Source: a virus
Length of the DNA: 53,126 nt
IMG/VR virus record: IMGVR_UViG_3300005577_000042
Coordinates: 1 to 53,126 of that record
Strand: one strand, 5' to 3'
The translations under genes were made by a program, and so were the position numbers. Shown in pieces: positions 25,288 to 34,434 of this stretch. The notes beneath the pieces were generated by a model, which searched no databases, was not told the origin of the DNA, and was given only the letters and a program-made list of their open reading frames with translations. Position 1 is the stretch's first letter, and each line of letters begins with the position of its first letter.

Positions 25288-26765
25288 TACTCGTTTAATA
25301 ATTCCGCATCGGGGTATTCACTCTTAAACTTCTTTAAATTGCCTACTGGTATCTGCCCTACTTTCCCATTTAGCCGCACTTTAACCATGCCACCTTGTTG
25401 CGACTGCTGCTGTCCGTAAACAGGTGTTTTATTCAGCCCACTCAAGGCTGTACGCACATCTTTTTGATTGGCTACGTTTTTAGGCAGGTTTTCGTAAGGA
25501 ACGAGATGGCTTGAAACGACATCTGACCCATCTGCTGACTTTTGCTGAACATGTACCATGCGTTTATACACCACATCATTTGGATGCTGCTTAGCCCAAT
25601 TAGGCTGCGCTATTTGTCCAGTTACCTTAGATACAGGAAAATCGCCTGCTCCCACTATGGAATAAGTATCAGATGAAGATAAGGACTTTTCTGGCTTACC
25701 TGTTTCTAAATTCACCCCGACTGCTCCTGCAAAGTTTTTGTTAGGCAGCGATAGCGGAACATAATTTGGTGCATGAACTACGCCAGTTCCAGCAAATGGT
25801 ATCGTTATACTTTGCGGCTGTGCAGGTGGGCCATTCTGCGCGTTAGGGTTATTTTGCCAATCCCAAAGTTTATGTTCGTAATATAAATCTGGCCTATAAT
25901 TCGGCTTAAACTCAGGCTTAGTCTTTTCGTTAACCGCTGTTTGTAACTGCCCATTTGGCCCAACTGTCAAATCTCCTCTATCTATAGCATTCTGACGTAA
26001 CCTGAGCATCATAGTTTCCTGCGGGGTACTTCCGTTTATATCGGCATACCTCTTGTCAATACTTGCTCGTATGTCAGGTGAAAGAGTATACATGTGAGCA
26101 TGTGTAGCTAATAAATCCCCCGGCTCTACCTGGCGTTCATTATGCACCACTACACCTGTTTTATTACCTTGTCTGTCTCTGCCCTGTGATTGTATAGGAT
26201 TGCTCCATTCCTGCTGCTTAAGCGCCTCTTTATTTGCAGCGTCAAAACCTTCATCTACTTTCGTATGATCGATATAACGCTCTAACCTATTGTAATTATT
26301 GCCCGGTATAAAATCAGAATGCGACATTGGTGACTGCATGGATTTTATCAGTTGTCCATGTGCCTCATCGCTAAACATATGGGGATTCTGAAGTAACATA
26401 TTAGATACGCCATGCTCATTAGCCGCCTCTTTTTTACTCTCGTAAATGAAGTTATTCAAATCATTGTATTTCTGCTGCGCTGTTGCTAATTGATCTAAAC
26501 GCTGACGGGAATTAGTCGGAAGTTGATTGGCCTGCATCTGCGTCTGCTTCCAATCGTTGTATTTATTGATATAATCCTGCCTATCTGCATCGCGTATGGC
26601 TTCAGGGTTAAGTTTGGATGCCTGATTTATTAAATCCTGATCCTTCTTAGCCTGTTCTGCTTTACGCTGCGCAAGTACATTGGTAAAAGCCTGTATAGCG
26701 GGAGTTGTATCCCAATACGCACTTTCGCCAACACCGGGAGCGATATTTAGATGATTGCCTGCCAT
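25287..26765 (-). CDS. Putative internal virion protein (492 aa)
   Basis: N-terminal 150 residues are helical and charged (NVLAQRKAEQAKKDQDLINQ...). The middle is Gln/Asn-rich with HMYTLSPDIRASIDKRY. The C-terminus is a small basic beta domain (MVKVRLNGKVGQIPVG). Start and stop overlap the adjacent genes by single bases. Its place between a glycine-zipper protein and the giant protein matches the gp14-gp15-gp16 order of T7-like phages; homology is not shown. Confidence 0.6.
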   Translation of the reverse strand: MAGNHLNIAPGVGESAYWDTTPAIQAFTNVLAQRKAEQAKKDQDLINQASKLNPEAIRDADRQDYINKYNDWKQTQMQANQLPTNSRQRLDQLATAQQKYNDLNNFIYESKKEAANEHGVSNMLLQNPHMFSDEAHGQLIKSMQSPMSHSDFIPGNNYNRLERYIDHTKVDEGFDAANKEALKQQEWSNPIQSQGRDRQGNKTGVVVHNERQVEPGDLLATHAHMYTLSPDIRASIDKRYADINGSTPQETMMLRLRQNAIDRGDLTVGPNGQLQTAVNEKTKPEFKPNYRPDLYYEHKLWDWQNNPNAQNGPPAQPQSITIPFAGTGVVHAPNYVPLSLPNKNFAGAVGVNLETGKPEKSLSSSDTYSIVGAGDFPVSKVTGQIAQPNWAKQHPNDVVYKRMVHVQQKSADGSDVVSSHLVPYENLPKNVANQKDVRTALSGLNKTPVYGQQQSQQGGMVKVRLNGKVGQIPVGNLKKFKSEYPDAELLNE

Positions 26766-27460
26766 TAGAATTGCTGCCAGTTAGTACCGATGGGGACAGA
26801 TGGTTGATTTTGATAGCCCAATCCCGGACTGTTCCAAAACTGTTGTGGTATTTGCAGGTTGGTCGCAGTTCCGGGTGCTAAACTGGTGGAACTTTGTTTC
26901 CCGAATCCTAAGTTATTACTTGCCAAACCACCTGCTAACCCTGCTGCGCCATTCAGCGCATTATTCCAATCCTGATTAGAGGCTGACCGTAATGCCTGCG
27001 CCCTATTAAAGTTTTCAGAATACTTATCGAAGTCATTATACTGCTGCGCCTGCAATTTTTGATTCGCAATGGCGTTATTAGCCGCCATCACAGACCGATT
27101 GCCCTGCTGTCTTGCCAAAGCATCCTGTGCGTTAAGTTGCCCTATGGAATTATTTCCTGCCCGAACTATAGCCGCCAAGTTACCGCCCGGATTACCAGAA
27201 TTACCCAATGCCGATACCGCGCCTGCTTGATTTGAAGCAATAGCGTTCTGCTGCTGGTTATACGCCTGCTGCGGCAGACCTATTTGAGCCATTTGTTTCG
27301 CTAAAGCCAAATTCTGCTTATACTCATCAGGTATCTGATAGGTTGGGCGCGAGTTGCTTTTTTCAAGCTGATTGGCTTTGCGAGAGGCCGATATTCCTTT
27401 AACTATACCAGTTCCTAATGAAATTGCGCCTATCCCAGCGCTAACAGCGACAAATGACAT
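26765..27460 (-). CDS. Putative internal virion protein with glycine-rich membrane-active N-terminus (231 aa)
   Basis: Starts MSFVAVSAGIGAISLGTGIV, a glycine-zipper-like hydrophobic helix that could insert into membranes. Alanine/glutamine-rich helices follow (LALAKQMAQIGLPQQAYNQQ). Further small-residue stretches (NGAAGLAGGLA) occur near residue 170. Comparable proteins in podoviruses form the DNA-ejection channel. A late-type promoter box lies upstream at 27490-27497. Confidence 0.6.
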   Translation of the reverse strand: MSFVAVSAGIGAISLGTGIVKGISASRKANQLEKSNSRPTYQIPDEYKQNLALAKQMAQIGLPQQAYNQQQNAIASNQAGAVSALGNSGNPGGNLAAIVRAGNNSIGQLNAQDALARQQGNRSVMAANNAIANQKLQAQQYNDFDKYSENFNRAQALRSASNQDWNNALNGAAGLAGGLASNNLGFGKQSSTSLAPGTATNLQIPQQFWNSPGLGYQNQPSVPIGTNWQQF

Positions 27461-27489
27461 CCGTTTTTATATTTAGTGCATTATTCGAC

Positions 27490-27497
27490 CAAATATA
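27490..27497 (-). promoter_or_regulatory. Candidate late promoter box (TATATTTG)
   Basis: The minus strand reads GTTATATTTGG, 29 nt before the start at 27460, with ATTAC 11 nt further upstream. The same box recurs before several virion genes. It follows the HNH gene, so it would restart late transcription downstream of it. Confidence 0.5.
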
Positions 27498-27501
27498 ACA
27501 A

Positions 27502-28035
27502 TTAAGATGTAATGTATTTATTAATCAAATTGTACTGCTTTACGGCCTCTTGGTAAGCGTATCTAGCTTCTTCTTCTGTGTTATAACATCCTAGTCCAAA
27601 TGGCTTGCCGCCATTAACGAATATGGCTCTCCATTTTTTATTATCTTTTCTCCAACTTACCCCTGTGTACTTTGACGTCTTCTTTGATATATCTACAGCA
27701 TGTGTACTATTCTCTCTTGCCGACACCCACTCTAAATTATCAACTCGGTTATCGAAATTAATACCATTAATATGATTAACTATGTATTTGTTATTGGGGT
27801 TAGGAATAAATGCAATCGCTACCAATCTGTGTATAGAAAAGTCGCATAATTTATCATTTTTATGGAGTGTTACAGCCAAATATCTTCTTCTTTCCCTCGT
27901 GGCTAATAATTGAGGCTTTGTATTTTTAACTCTACCTAAATTACTTACAAAGTACTTTCCCTCGTATCCTACTACGTCTTTCCAAATTTCTCCCTCTAAA
28001 TCAATTACAGGAGGCCAGTCTTTTCTTTTTGACAT
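27502..28035 (-). CDS. HNH homing-type endonuclease, NUMOD4-HNH-AP2 (177 aa)
   Basis: NUMOD4 motif: EGEIWKDVVGYEGKYFVSNL then GRVKN. HNH core: VNHINGINFDNRVDNLEWVS, with the paired histidine and asparagine ligands. AP2-like DNA-binding domain: SKYTGVSWRKDNKKWRAIF onward. The ATG at 28035 is chosen; three more codons upstream reach only a TTG. Such proteins nick or cut DNA to spread their own gene. It is co-directional with the late operon, between the cupin gene and an internal-protein gene. Unlike the other two HNH genes it lacks the N-terminal zinc ribbon. A structured RNA (28039-28137) precedes it. Confidence 0.9.
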   Translation of the reverse strand: MSKRKDWPPVIDLEGEIWKDVVGYEGKYFVSNLGRVKNTKPQLLATRERRRYLAVTLHKNDKLCDFSIHRLVAIAFIPNPNNKYIVNHINGINFDNRVDNLEWVSARENSTHAVDISKKTSKYTGVSWRKDNKKWRAIFVNGGKPFGLGCYNTEEEARYAYQEAVKQYNLINKYITS

Positions 28036-28038
28036 AAT

Positions 28039-28137
28039 TCGCAAGTATTAAAAAAGCCCATCGACCTTTCCCCGCTTGCGATCAGGTACTCAGCCAATGG
28101 GCTTTAAATGTTTTTTATTATCAAACTTCCTCGCAAG
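28039..28137 (-). ncRNA. Pseudoknotted RNA element A, upstream of HNH gene
   Basis: Proposed from base complementarity on the minus strand. P1: CTTGCGA (28131-28137) with TCGCAAG (28075-28081). P2: AAGCCCAT (28097-28104) with ATGGGCTT (28054-28061), followed by TTTTTT. P3: CCTG (28083-28086) with CGGG (28071-28074), with the P1 3' strand in its loop. A second CTTGCGA (28039-28045), 3 nt before the start codon, could compete for the P1 partner. A TTG-N20-TATATTTA promoter-like site lies just upstream. Elements B and C have the same helix order with different sequences. As a plain alternative, P2 plus the U-tract could be the terminator of the upstream cupin gene. Confidence 0.6.
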
Positions 28138-28157
28138 ACATTTGATATGTAAATATA

Positions 28158-28622
28158 CTAAATAATTTCTCTTTCTTCAATTAAATCCTGTTCAATTCTC
28201 ATTAATAATGCCTCTTTTTTAGCTTTTGACCAATTATTTTCCTCTCCGGTGATATACGGCAACAAATGAATTGTGGCCCATCGGCAGTCCTCAACGATAT
28301 GAAGCACTCGCCTTGTTCCGGCAGGCGTCATATCAATATAAGGCGCTTCTATCAGCCCAAAAAAGTCATCCGCCTTATTATAAACAGCAACTTTTCCCTC
28401 AGTAACAATGAAAGGATGCTGAGTTTTATGAATCTTGCTTATAACAACCGTTTCGACTTCTTCGCCCTTTGAATTGATGCTTTTAGAAGGCATAAAAATC
28501 TGACGCACATAAACCCCTTTCAAGAAAACATGCTTCAAAGGACAATCTACTGGCTCAAATTGTGTCAATGCTACTTGAAACAAATCAAGTTCTTCATCTT
28601 TGCTGAGTTCAATAGATTCCAT
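28158..28622 (-). CDS. Cupin-fold-like protein (154 aa)
   Basis: The central part reads VFLKGVYVRQIFMPS, HKTQHPFIVTEGKVAVYN, APYIDMTPAGTRRVLHIVED and WATIHLLP. This is the strand order of a cupin barrel, including the usual HxxxHPF and G-x-V-x-V elements. The typical three metal histidines are only partly present, so a structural or binding role is as likely as an enzyme role. It lies in the tail module, downstream of two tail protein genes, with its own late-type box 5 nt before the start. Confidence 0.6.
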   Translation of the reverse strand: MESIELSKDEELDLFQVALTQFEPVDCPLKHVFLKGVYVRQIFMPSKSINSKGEEVETVVISKIHKTQHPFIVTEGKVAVYNKADDFFGLIEAPYIDMTPAGTRRVLHIVEDCRWATIHLLPYITGEENNWSKAKKEALLMRIEQDLIEEREII

Positions 28623-28627
28623 CTGAC

Positions 28628-28635
28628 CAAATATA
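28628..28635 (-). promoter_or_regulatory. Candidate late promoter box (TATATTTG)
   Basis: Minus-strand TTATATTTGG ends 5 nt before the ATG at 28622. If used like a Bacteroidota -7 element, transcription would start at or next to the start codon, giving a leaderless message. Confidence 0.5.
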
Positions 28636-28640
28636 AGTAA

Positions 28641-29546
28641 TTATCGTGAACCAATTGGCGAATGTCTACTCACCACATTTATAGTATAAAGCAACAAACT
28701 TTCTGCTCCGGTACTGATTAACTCAACAATAATATAATTGCCGCGAAGTACGTCTCCGTCCAACAGCCCCGTGTTGGCATCCCTGTTGAAGTTGGCAGCA
28801 TATACGCCCTCCAACGCTTGCACATTCACCTGTGACACTCCGTCATCCAAAAATGATTTCACGAAGTCGATTGAAGCCAGCTCGCTTATTTGCCCCAAAC
28901 TCGTCTGTATGCCATTGAAGGTCGTTATCATTAGTTCATTGCACTGTATTGACAGAGATTGGAAAGTTTTTGGTACAGCAGGCTCGATATTATTTACAAA
29001 TTGTATGATAGACTGATACTGTACGCCATAAAAGTTGTTCCGACTATCGCTTCCGGCCTCATGTACGTAAATATCACCATCAAAACCGCTGAACACCTTA
29101 GTAAACATCGACATCGCCATTTCCGGTATGTATGAATAGAACGATACCCATTTCTTTGTCTTTTCGCTGAATGAGATGGTATTTTGCGCCTTGTTGTCGT
29201 TGATTGTTTCAACAAGCCGGATGGTGAAGTTGGTAATGGAGCAGTTCCCGTTAGAAAAAATGGAGAGTTGGGTGTCAGTCGCCACTTCTGTTTCATGAAC
29301 CCATCCTGTAGTCGAGTGTGACGCGCCAATATTGGTTTCTACGATCCCGCTTGTTATGGTCAATATCTCAAATGTATATTCGTAGGTAGCCCCTATGGTG
29401 AGCGGGTAGCCAAGTAAGTAGATGCTGCCACTATTACAAGATTCGTGCGACGCTATGCTACCAGACACACTCCATCCTGTTGACCGGGCGACGGCAGTCA
29501 GCAGAATTTGTAATTGATTGTTCTCTATTGCGGAGTAAGTTGGCAT
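28641..29546 (-). CDS. Putative tail protein (301 aa)
   Basis: N-terminal 110 residues form a beta-sandwich of carbohydrate-binding type (GWSVSGSIASHESCNSGSIY ... TITSGIVETNIG). The remaining 190 residues are mixed beta/alpha, with DGDIYVHEAGSDSRNNFYGV, a feature I associate with tail proteins of Bacteroidota podoviruses. It shares one base with the stop of the large tail gene upstream. Likely a tail-hub or nozzle component (inference). Confidence 0.55.
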   Translation of the reverse strand: MPTYSAIENNQLQILLTAVARSTGWSVSGSIASHESCNSGSIYLLGYPLTIGATYEYTFEILTITSGIVETNIGASHSTTGWVHETEVATDTQLSIFSNGNCSITNFTIRLVETINDNKAQNTISFSEKTKKWVSFYSYIPEMAMSMFTKVFSGFDGDIYVHEAGSDSRNNFYGVQYQSIIQFVNNIEPAVPKTFQSLSIQCNELMITTFNGIQTSLGQISELASIDFVKSFLDDGVSQVNVQALEGVYAANFNRDANTGLLDGDVLRGNYIIVELISTGAESLLLYTINVVSRHSPIGSR

Positions 29547-32500
29547 TACATTGTTATTAATGTGAATAATACAGGAGTCGGATCATTTGAAGGAGAGCCT
29601 AATGTTAATGTATAAGTCCCCGGCCCAGTAAAAGGCTTGCTATCTATTAGTACACTATTTACTTGTAAAGCTACGTAAGTATGCCCTGGTATCGCAGGCG
29701 ATCCATCCATAATCATCTGGTAAGTACCCGCTGTTAGCGTCGTATATGCCGTTGTAAGTGATTGACCCGGAACTAAATTACATGGATTATATCCAGAAGG
29801 TATGCCACTTCCGCTTCCATCCAATACACTGTCTATCGTGCCTCCATATTGAGCATACGCCGTAAAGTGACCAGACGCTCTTGTGGTAACTGTAAATGTA
29901 GCACTTTGACTATCAATAGTAAGCGTACAGGAAGTTGCTGTAGTTGCGCTCCCTGAGCTTGTCACTTGAACCTGAACGCTGTCTCCCGCGTTAACCGTTC
30001 CCGGTGCGTTTGTAAATGCGCCTCCGTTAATAGAATAAGCCGCGCCCGGATCACCAGTGATAGAAATAGTTACAGGATAATCATTCCCTGCCACTCCTAT
30101 AGTATTGCTATTTTCTAACGTGCTTAACGGAACCCCTGTAAGTGGTGTAAATGCAAAAGGATTTACGCTTCCACTTCCGGCAGTCCAACTAAAGCAAACG
30201 TTTTTGGTTACTGTCCCTACGTCTGGAACGGGAAAGCTGATAACCATCGTGTCCGAGCCTACATAGTTAGCATCTGGCGTAAGCGTAACAACTCCAGTAC
30301 CGCTGTCATAAGACGGGGTTGAGTGCGAAGGTGGCGTAGCAATAGTTATATCACCCGGTGCAATGGTATACGTCTCTAAATACTGCCAGTTGGCGGAGCT
30401 GAAAGCGAACGTACTAATAATACCACCCGGCTGTTGAATGGAAATAACATATTCATCATTAAATATGTCATACCACCCAATTATTTTATACCCCAATCCA
30501 AATGCAGCTTGCAATGTCGTTTTGAAATATTTAGACATTTTCAGCGAAATAGGGAAGCACCCATCACCTTCCCATCGTACAGGCTGCGACCTGTTAGGAT
30601 CAATCCAGTAAATAACGTTATTGTAAATGGCCACACTCTCCTTTGCATCGCCTATTCCGATGTGTTTACTCGTTGTGTACCGGATAGGGTTAAATAGCTT
30701 TTCACTAACAGCAACGGTGGTTTTCTGCAATGCGTCGGTATACACGACCTGATAAACTGGTATAGAGCCGTGATTTAGCTGCTGGAGGATCACCAACTCA
30801 TTATTCACTTGCAGCATCTTCACAATTCGCCCGTAGTTAGCTGATGTTTGGCCACCTTGCACTCCATACACATTTTCAGGGTAGAACCTTGTAAGCCCAT
30901 TTCGCTTACTACCCAATACGTAAGTATCAGACCGTGTAATAACCGCCTTTCGTTCCGTTTTTTCCAGTTCGTCATTATAATAGCGTGGACGCCCGAATGA
31001 ACCGAATGCGGATGGGTAAAAGTCCGAATAGTTAAAATCAGTTGCTAATACATCCACAGGTGGATTGGCGTAAGGAAGTAAAGCATCCGGCATTTGCCGG
31101 GTCTTGTAATAAACACCACCAGAAGCGAAAGTTCCTGATAATACATCGTGCTGCCCGTTAGTGATCGTAAAGCGCTCGCCAACTTCGTAATAAACCGTCC
31201 CGTTCAGAACCGCCGACGAAGATTGGTCTTGTGGCGCGGGAGAATATAGCCTTAAAAATATATTCAGCCCATTTATTTGTTGTCCATTATAAAGCACGTT
31301 GCCGCCAGATACCGTGAAGGAGGCTGATTTTTCTACTTTTACGATATAGGATGCTGCATCGAACCCGAAAACAGACAGGTTTACGCATGGTTGGTTGAAA
31401 TATTGTTTAGTTCCGCTGCCGTCAATATAATAGTGCAAAGTACACCTGTCATTAACGACATATTCATAGCCTAAAATAGTCGATACGCCCTGTGTCGCGT
31501 ATTCGGAATTGAATAACTGCAATGGGTTAAGTGAAAAGGCAAGTATATTTCCGGTGGAAGTCAGATCGCCAAAGTTTTTCGGCAAGACGTTCCAAAGCTG
31601 CCCGTTATAAACTACGTAATCCCCGGTATCATATACCGCGCCGTTGCCCAAATCATGGTAAGGCGTAAATTCAGGACGGGCAGGGGTTGTTACCTGATAA
31701 GTGTCACCTACTTTGGCGCTCCCATCATTCACAGCCAATGTTGGTGTATTGGTAGAAGCATTCCATGTGCCTTTGAAGTTTAAGATCGTAGCGGTAGTTT
31801 CCACTAATTGCGGTAATGCCGGTTTGGTTAATAGCCATTGGTAGTCTACTGCTCCGGCGGGTGCAGCCACATCATTGATAGTCCATGAGACTTCCACTGC
31901 CTGCCCGTTGACCTGCGCCCTCGACGGGGTAATAAATTGAAAGGAACTGTCTGTGCGCAACGGGAATGGCGTTCCATTGCTGTCCCTGTAAGATAATGCC
32001 GCCTGATAGGGCTGGTTATCCAATACGCTTTCAATTGAATTTGCTACAGTAGCTCCCGCAAAAAATAGCTGTATCGCTATATTCTGCATGGTAAAGTAAG
32101 GATCGTCCGTCCACGTGATACTATTGGTAGTATAAGAAGAACGCGGGAAAAATGGCGCGAATGCAGCAATTACTCCGGCTAAATTGCCATCCAATGCGCT
32201 TGGAACAGTGTAAGTGTAGTTTTTAGTAGAAGCTGAATTTCTAATGTCATATACAACGACGATGATCTTATCGCCTGTATGTGGAGTGCCACCAAGCGTA
32301 AAACTCATGATCCGTTTATGATCGCCTGCTCCACTGCCGGATGCGCCAGGAAAATAACTCAATACCTTCAGTGGGTCGGGATACGTTCCTGCCGGAATAT
32401 CAATGTTGGGATCATACCCTATACCAGTCACGGTAACACTTGTGGTTGGCCTTTCATACCCTGCATGAATATCCGCGTTGGCTATGATTGTGCCATTTAC

Positions 32501-33508
32501 AACCTCTGTTGCACCACAAGGCCATATATAGTCATAAAACAGGTCGGTTTCAAGTGGATTGACGGGGATGGTAATATCATTATTATAAAAGGCGAAACTA
32601 TACGTATTTGTCCCGGAATTGTATGCCTCGTAAATCTCATTATCTACATCTACTGCCGAATGGGGCAATGCGAGTATATAAGACCTATCAACCGACTTAA
32701 TAATGTTGAAAATATTAGTCCCGAACCTGCATGCTATGTTTAAAGTATTTGCCCGTTCAGAGCCAATGTTTACGCTAACAACAATGTAATTATTTTGAGA
32801 CACATCACTTCCTAAAGATGGGGTATCCTGCTGATAAGGGACAATGCGCTTTGACCACGTACCCCATGCGGAATAGTTAAATTCAGCATTAATATACTGA
32901 ACGGTAAATTGCGGTAATAACGCGAAAAGGTCATTCGATGGCTGTCCGTTATCGCTACCATACGTTCCTGTCGGTGGCGGTAATATTTGCGGCTTCAGCA
33001 ATGCCAAGTCTTCAGCTATTAATGTACCGTATCCACCCGCAAGCAACTTGGTTAGATTCGTATACCCAACAGGCGCTTTCCCATCGTTCCAAATCAGAAA
33101 ATCATCATTGACTAATTTTATATCCAGTACGTAATTATTCGGAGACAGCGCGAAGATGCCCACGTCGGCGGAGTCGGTCAGGTTTTCAAAGGCTATTGTC
33201 AGAACATTGGTATCGTAGTCCAATACTGCTATTTGGTGAAATCCTTCTGAATTGTAGATGAACCAAACGGATTTACGTATTTGCTCAAATCCCTGTGCGC
33301 CTACAATCTTATTGATGCCCGATGGAAGTGAGCCTTGAATTAGGATGTTTGATTCGATGTTGGTGATATAGCCATCTTCGCCTGAGACAGTTCCAGATGC
33401 TCTTATGTTGTATCCGACGATGAAGTCCGGGCGCTCTATGCGAGGTGGGGCGTCGTCGGTATTCATACCCGCATGGTAAAACTGTAAAAGGGAGTTGATT
33501 GCAGCCAT
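29546..33508 (-). CDS. Large tail protein, tubular/nozzle type (1320 aa)
   Basis: Starts MAAINSLLQFYHAGMNTDDA with PPRIERPDFIVGYNIRASG. The pattern GMNxDxxxRxxxPxxxxxxxNxR is one I associate with tail tube or tail-stabilising proteins of crAss-like and other podoviruses. Residues about 60-300 look like beta-propeller strands. The middle has many beta strands and aromatic-rich loops. Ig-like repeats follow near residue 1080-1240 (VTISITGDPGAAYSINGGA). It sits between the connector gene and the internal protein genes, where T7 gp12 lies. No enzymatic motif is seen. Confidence 0.7.
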   Translation of the reverse strand: MAAINSLLQFYHAGMNTDDAPPRIERPDFIVGYNIRASGTVSGEDGYITNIESNILIQGSLPSGINKIVGAQGFEQIRKSVWFIYNSEGFHQIAVLDYDTNVLTIAFENLTDSADVGIFALSPNNYVLDIKLVNDDFLIWNDGKAPVGYTNLTKLLAGGYGTLIAEDLALLKPQILPPPTGTYGSDNGQPSNDLFALLPQFTVQYINAEFNYSAWGTWSKRIVPYQQDTPSLGSDVSQNNYIVVSVNIGSERANTLNIACRFGTNIFNIIKSVDRSYILALPHSAVDVDNEIYEAYNSGTNTYSFAFYNNDITIPVNPLETDLFYDYIWPCGATEVVNGTIIANADIHAGYERPTTSVTVTGIGYDPNIDIPAGTYPDPLKVLSYFPGASGSGAGDHKRIMSFTLGGTPHTGDKIIVVVYDIRNSASTKNYTYTVPSALDGNLAGVIAAFAPFFPRSSYTTNSITWTDDPYFTMQNIAIQLFFAGATVANSIESVLDNQPYQAALSYRDSNGTPFPLRTDSSFQFITPSRAQVNGQAVEVSWTINDVAAPAGAVDYQWLLTKPALPQLVETTATILNFKGTWNASTNTPTLAVNDGSAKVGDTYQVTTPARPEFTPYHDLGNGAVYDTGDYVVYNGQLWNVLPKNFGDLTSTGNILAFSLNPLQLFNSEYATQGVSTILGYEYVVNDRCTLHYYIDGSGTKQYFNQPCVNLSVFGFDAASYIVKVEKSASFTVSGGNVLYNGQQINGLNIFLRLYSPAPQDQSSSAVLNGTVYYEVGERFTITNGQHDVLSGTFASGGVYYKTRQMPDALLPYANPPVDVLATDFNYSDFYPSAFGSFGRPRYYNDELEKTERKAVITRSDTYVLGSKRNGLTRFYPENVYGVQGGQTSANYGRIVKMLQVNNELVILQQLNHGSIPVYQVVYTDALQKTTVAVSEKLFNPIRYTTSKHIGIGDAKESVAIYNNVIYWIDPNRSQPVRWEGDGCFPISLKMSKYFKTTLQAAFGLGYKIIGWYDIFNDEYVISIQQPGGIISTFAFSSANWQYLETYTIAPGDITIATPPSHSTPSYDSGTGVVTLTPDANYVGSDTMVISFPVPDVGTVTKNVCFSWTAGSGSVNPFAFTPLTGVPLSTLENSNTIGVAGNDYPVTISITGDPGAAYSINGGAFTNAPGTVNAGDSVQVQVTSSGSATTATSCTLTIDSQSATFTVTTRASGHFTAYAQYGGTIDSVLDGSGSGIPSGYNPCNLVPGQSLTTAYTTLTAGTYQMIMDGSPAIPGHTYVALQVNSVLIDSKPFTGPGTYTLTLGSPSNDPTPVLFTLITM

Positions 33509-33512
33509 TCCT

Positions 33513-33520
33513 CAAATTTA
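33513..33520 (-). promoter_or_regulatory. Candidate late promoter box (TAAATTTG)
   Basis: Minus-strand TAAATTTG ends 4 nt before the ATG at 33508 and follows a terminator. It is a perfect TAnnTTTG; no TTTG at -33 is evident. Leaderless transcription would result. Confidence 0.4.
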
Positions 33521-33547
33521 ACATAAAATAGGCAGTCATTTTTGGGC

Positions 33548-33587
33548 ATAAAAAAAGTCCCCCGGATCGTGTATCGCATGGAGACTT
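33548..33587 (-). terminator. Intrinsic terminator between connector and large tail gene
   Basis: Minus-strand AAGTCTCC and GGGGACTT form an 8-bp stem (one G-U pair), followed by seven T. The U-tract side matches the 3' half of the HNH leader RNAs, but no upstream strand pairs with its loop. Confidence 0.75.
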
Positions 33588-33642
33588 CTTAAAAACCAAA
33601 AACTACTTCCTTATGAAAAACATTATAAATATAAATAATATC

Positions 33643-34428
33643 TCATGCTTTTGCAACCATTCTCCAACTTCTGCGCTCAATATTTTGCATTTCGTTAAGA
33701 ATAATTGGGTTTAGTCGCATTCTTGAGAGGCGCTTCTGATTATAATAGTCAAGTTTAAGTTTGTTTTTCTCGCCAATACCTACATTCTTCTTATCAATCT
33801 TATCCTGCCACCTCAGCCAACATTTCACTGCTTCCGCCATACGTATATCTACGGGGTAATCATCATTTTCCTCATCACTGCCGTCCGACATATACTCAAG
33901 CAGGAATTGAGTCCAGTTAAAACGCTCATTAAAAAGTATAATTCGATTAGTTTCGTCAATCTTGTATTCACCTACTTCTGCTGTTCCAGAACCAAGCCCG
34001 TATAGATTAAAAGTCGTCCCGCTATACCAGTAGTTAAGGTATGCGAAAGCGTTGTAGTCAACCAACCCACCATTCAAGCCTGCATACCATCCGTAAGTCG
34101 GCAATGTTGGTACGCCAGTGTTTCGATTGGTGGTTTGAGAAAAGTACTCGGCGTGATACATGGACAGACGATTATTGAGCTTAAATGTTGCAATCTCACC
34201 GTATGAGTTTACAACACCCATTTTGGATAGGGTTACATAGTCGCATGGCAGTTCGCAGGTCTTGTTGGGATTGATGTCGAGGAGGGCTGTGCGTATGTGA
34301 TTCTTAACATCAAGATTAAATTCAACCTTCATTCCCCACACGCCTAAATTGTATAATCTTCTGAAAGAATGGCTCGATTCGTCTTTTGAATCAATGAGCT
34401 GACCTACTACTTCTCTTAATGTTAGCAT
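33643..34428 (-). CDS. Putative head-tail connector / tail ring protein (261 aa)
   Basis: Starts MLTLREVVGQLIDSKDESSH with a helical N-terminus. The middle is a tyrosine-rich beta region (YNAFAYLNYWYSGTTFNLYG). The C-terminal third is helical (EAVKCWLRWQDKI...). Mixed helix-barrel-helix ring proteins of this size follow the portal and capsid genes in podoviruses. Assignment is by position and outline. It lies 6 nt after the next upstream structural gene and ends at a terminator. Confidence 0.6.
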   Translation of the reverse strand: MLTLREVVGQLIDSKDESSHSFRRLYNLGVWGMKVEFNLDVKNHIRTALLDINPNKTCELPCDYVTLSKMGVVNSYGEIATFKLNNRLSMYHAEYFSQTTNRNTGVPTLPTYGWYAGLNGGLVDYNAFAYLNYWYSGTTFNLYGLGSGTAEVGEYKIDETNRIILFNERFNWTQFLLEYMSDGSDEENDDYPVDIRMAEAVKCWLRWQDKIDKKNVGIGEKNKLKLDYYNQKRLSRMRLNPIILNEMQNIERRSWRMVAKA

Positions 34429-34434
34429 ATCCTT

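Noticed and set aside
33548-33587. Hairpin plus U-tract that resembles the 3' half of the HNH leader RNAs
   Set aside because: No upstream strand complementary to its loop was found and no HNH gene follows; it is best explained as an ordinary terminator of the connector gene.
33309-33599. Minus-strand open frame of 96 codons overlapping the start of the large tail protein
   Set aside because: It lies in another frame of the 29546-33508 gene, runs through the terminator hairpin and has an unlikely Cys/Arg-rich composition.
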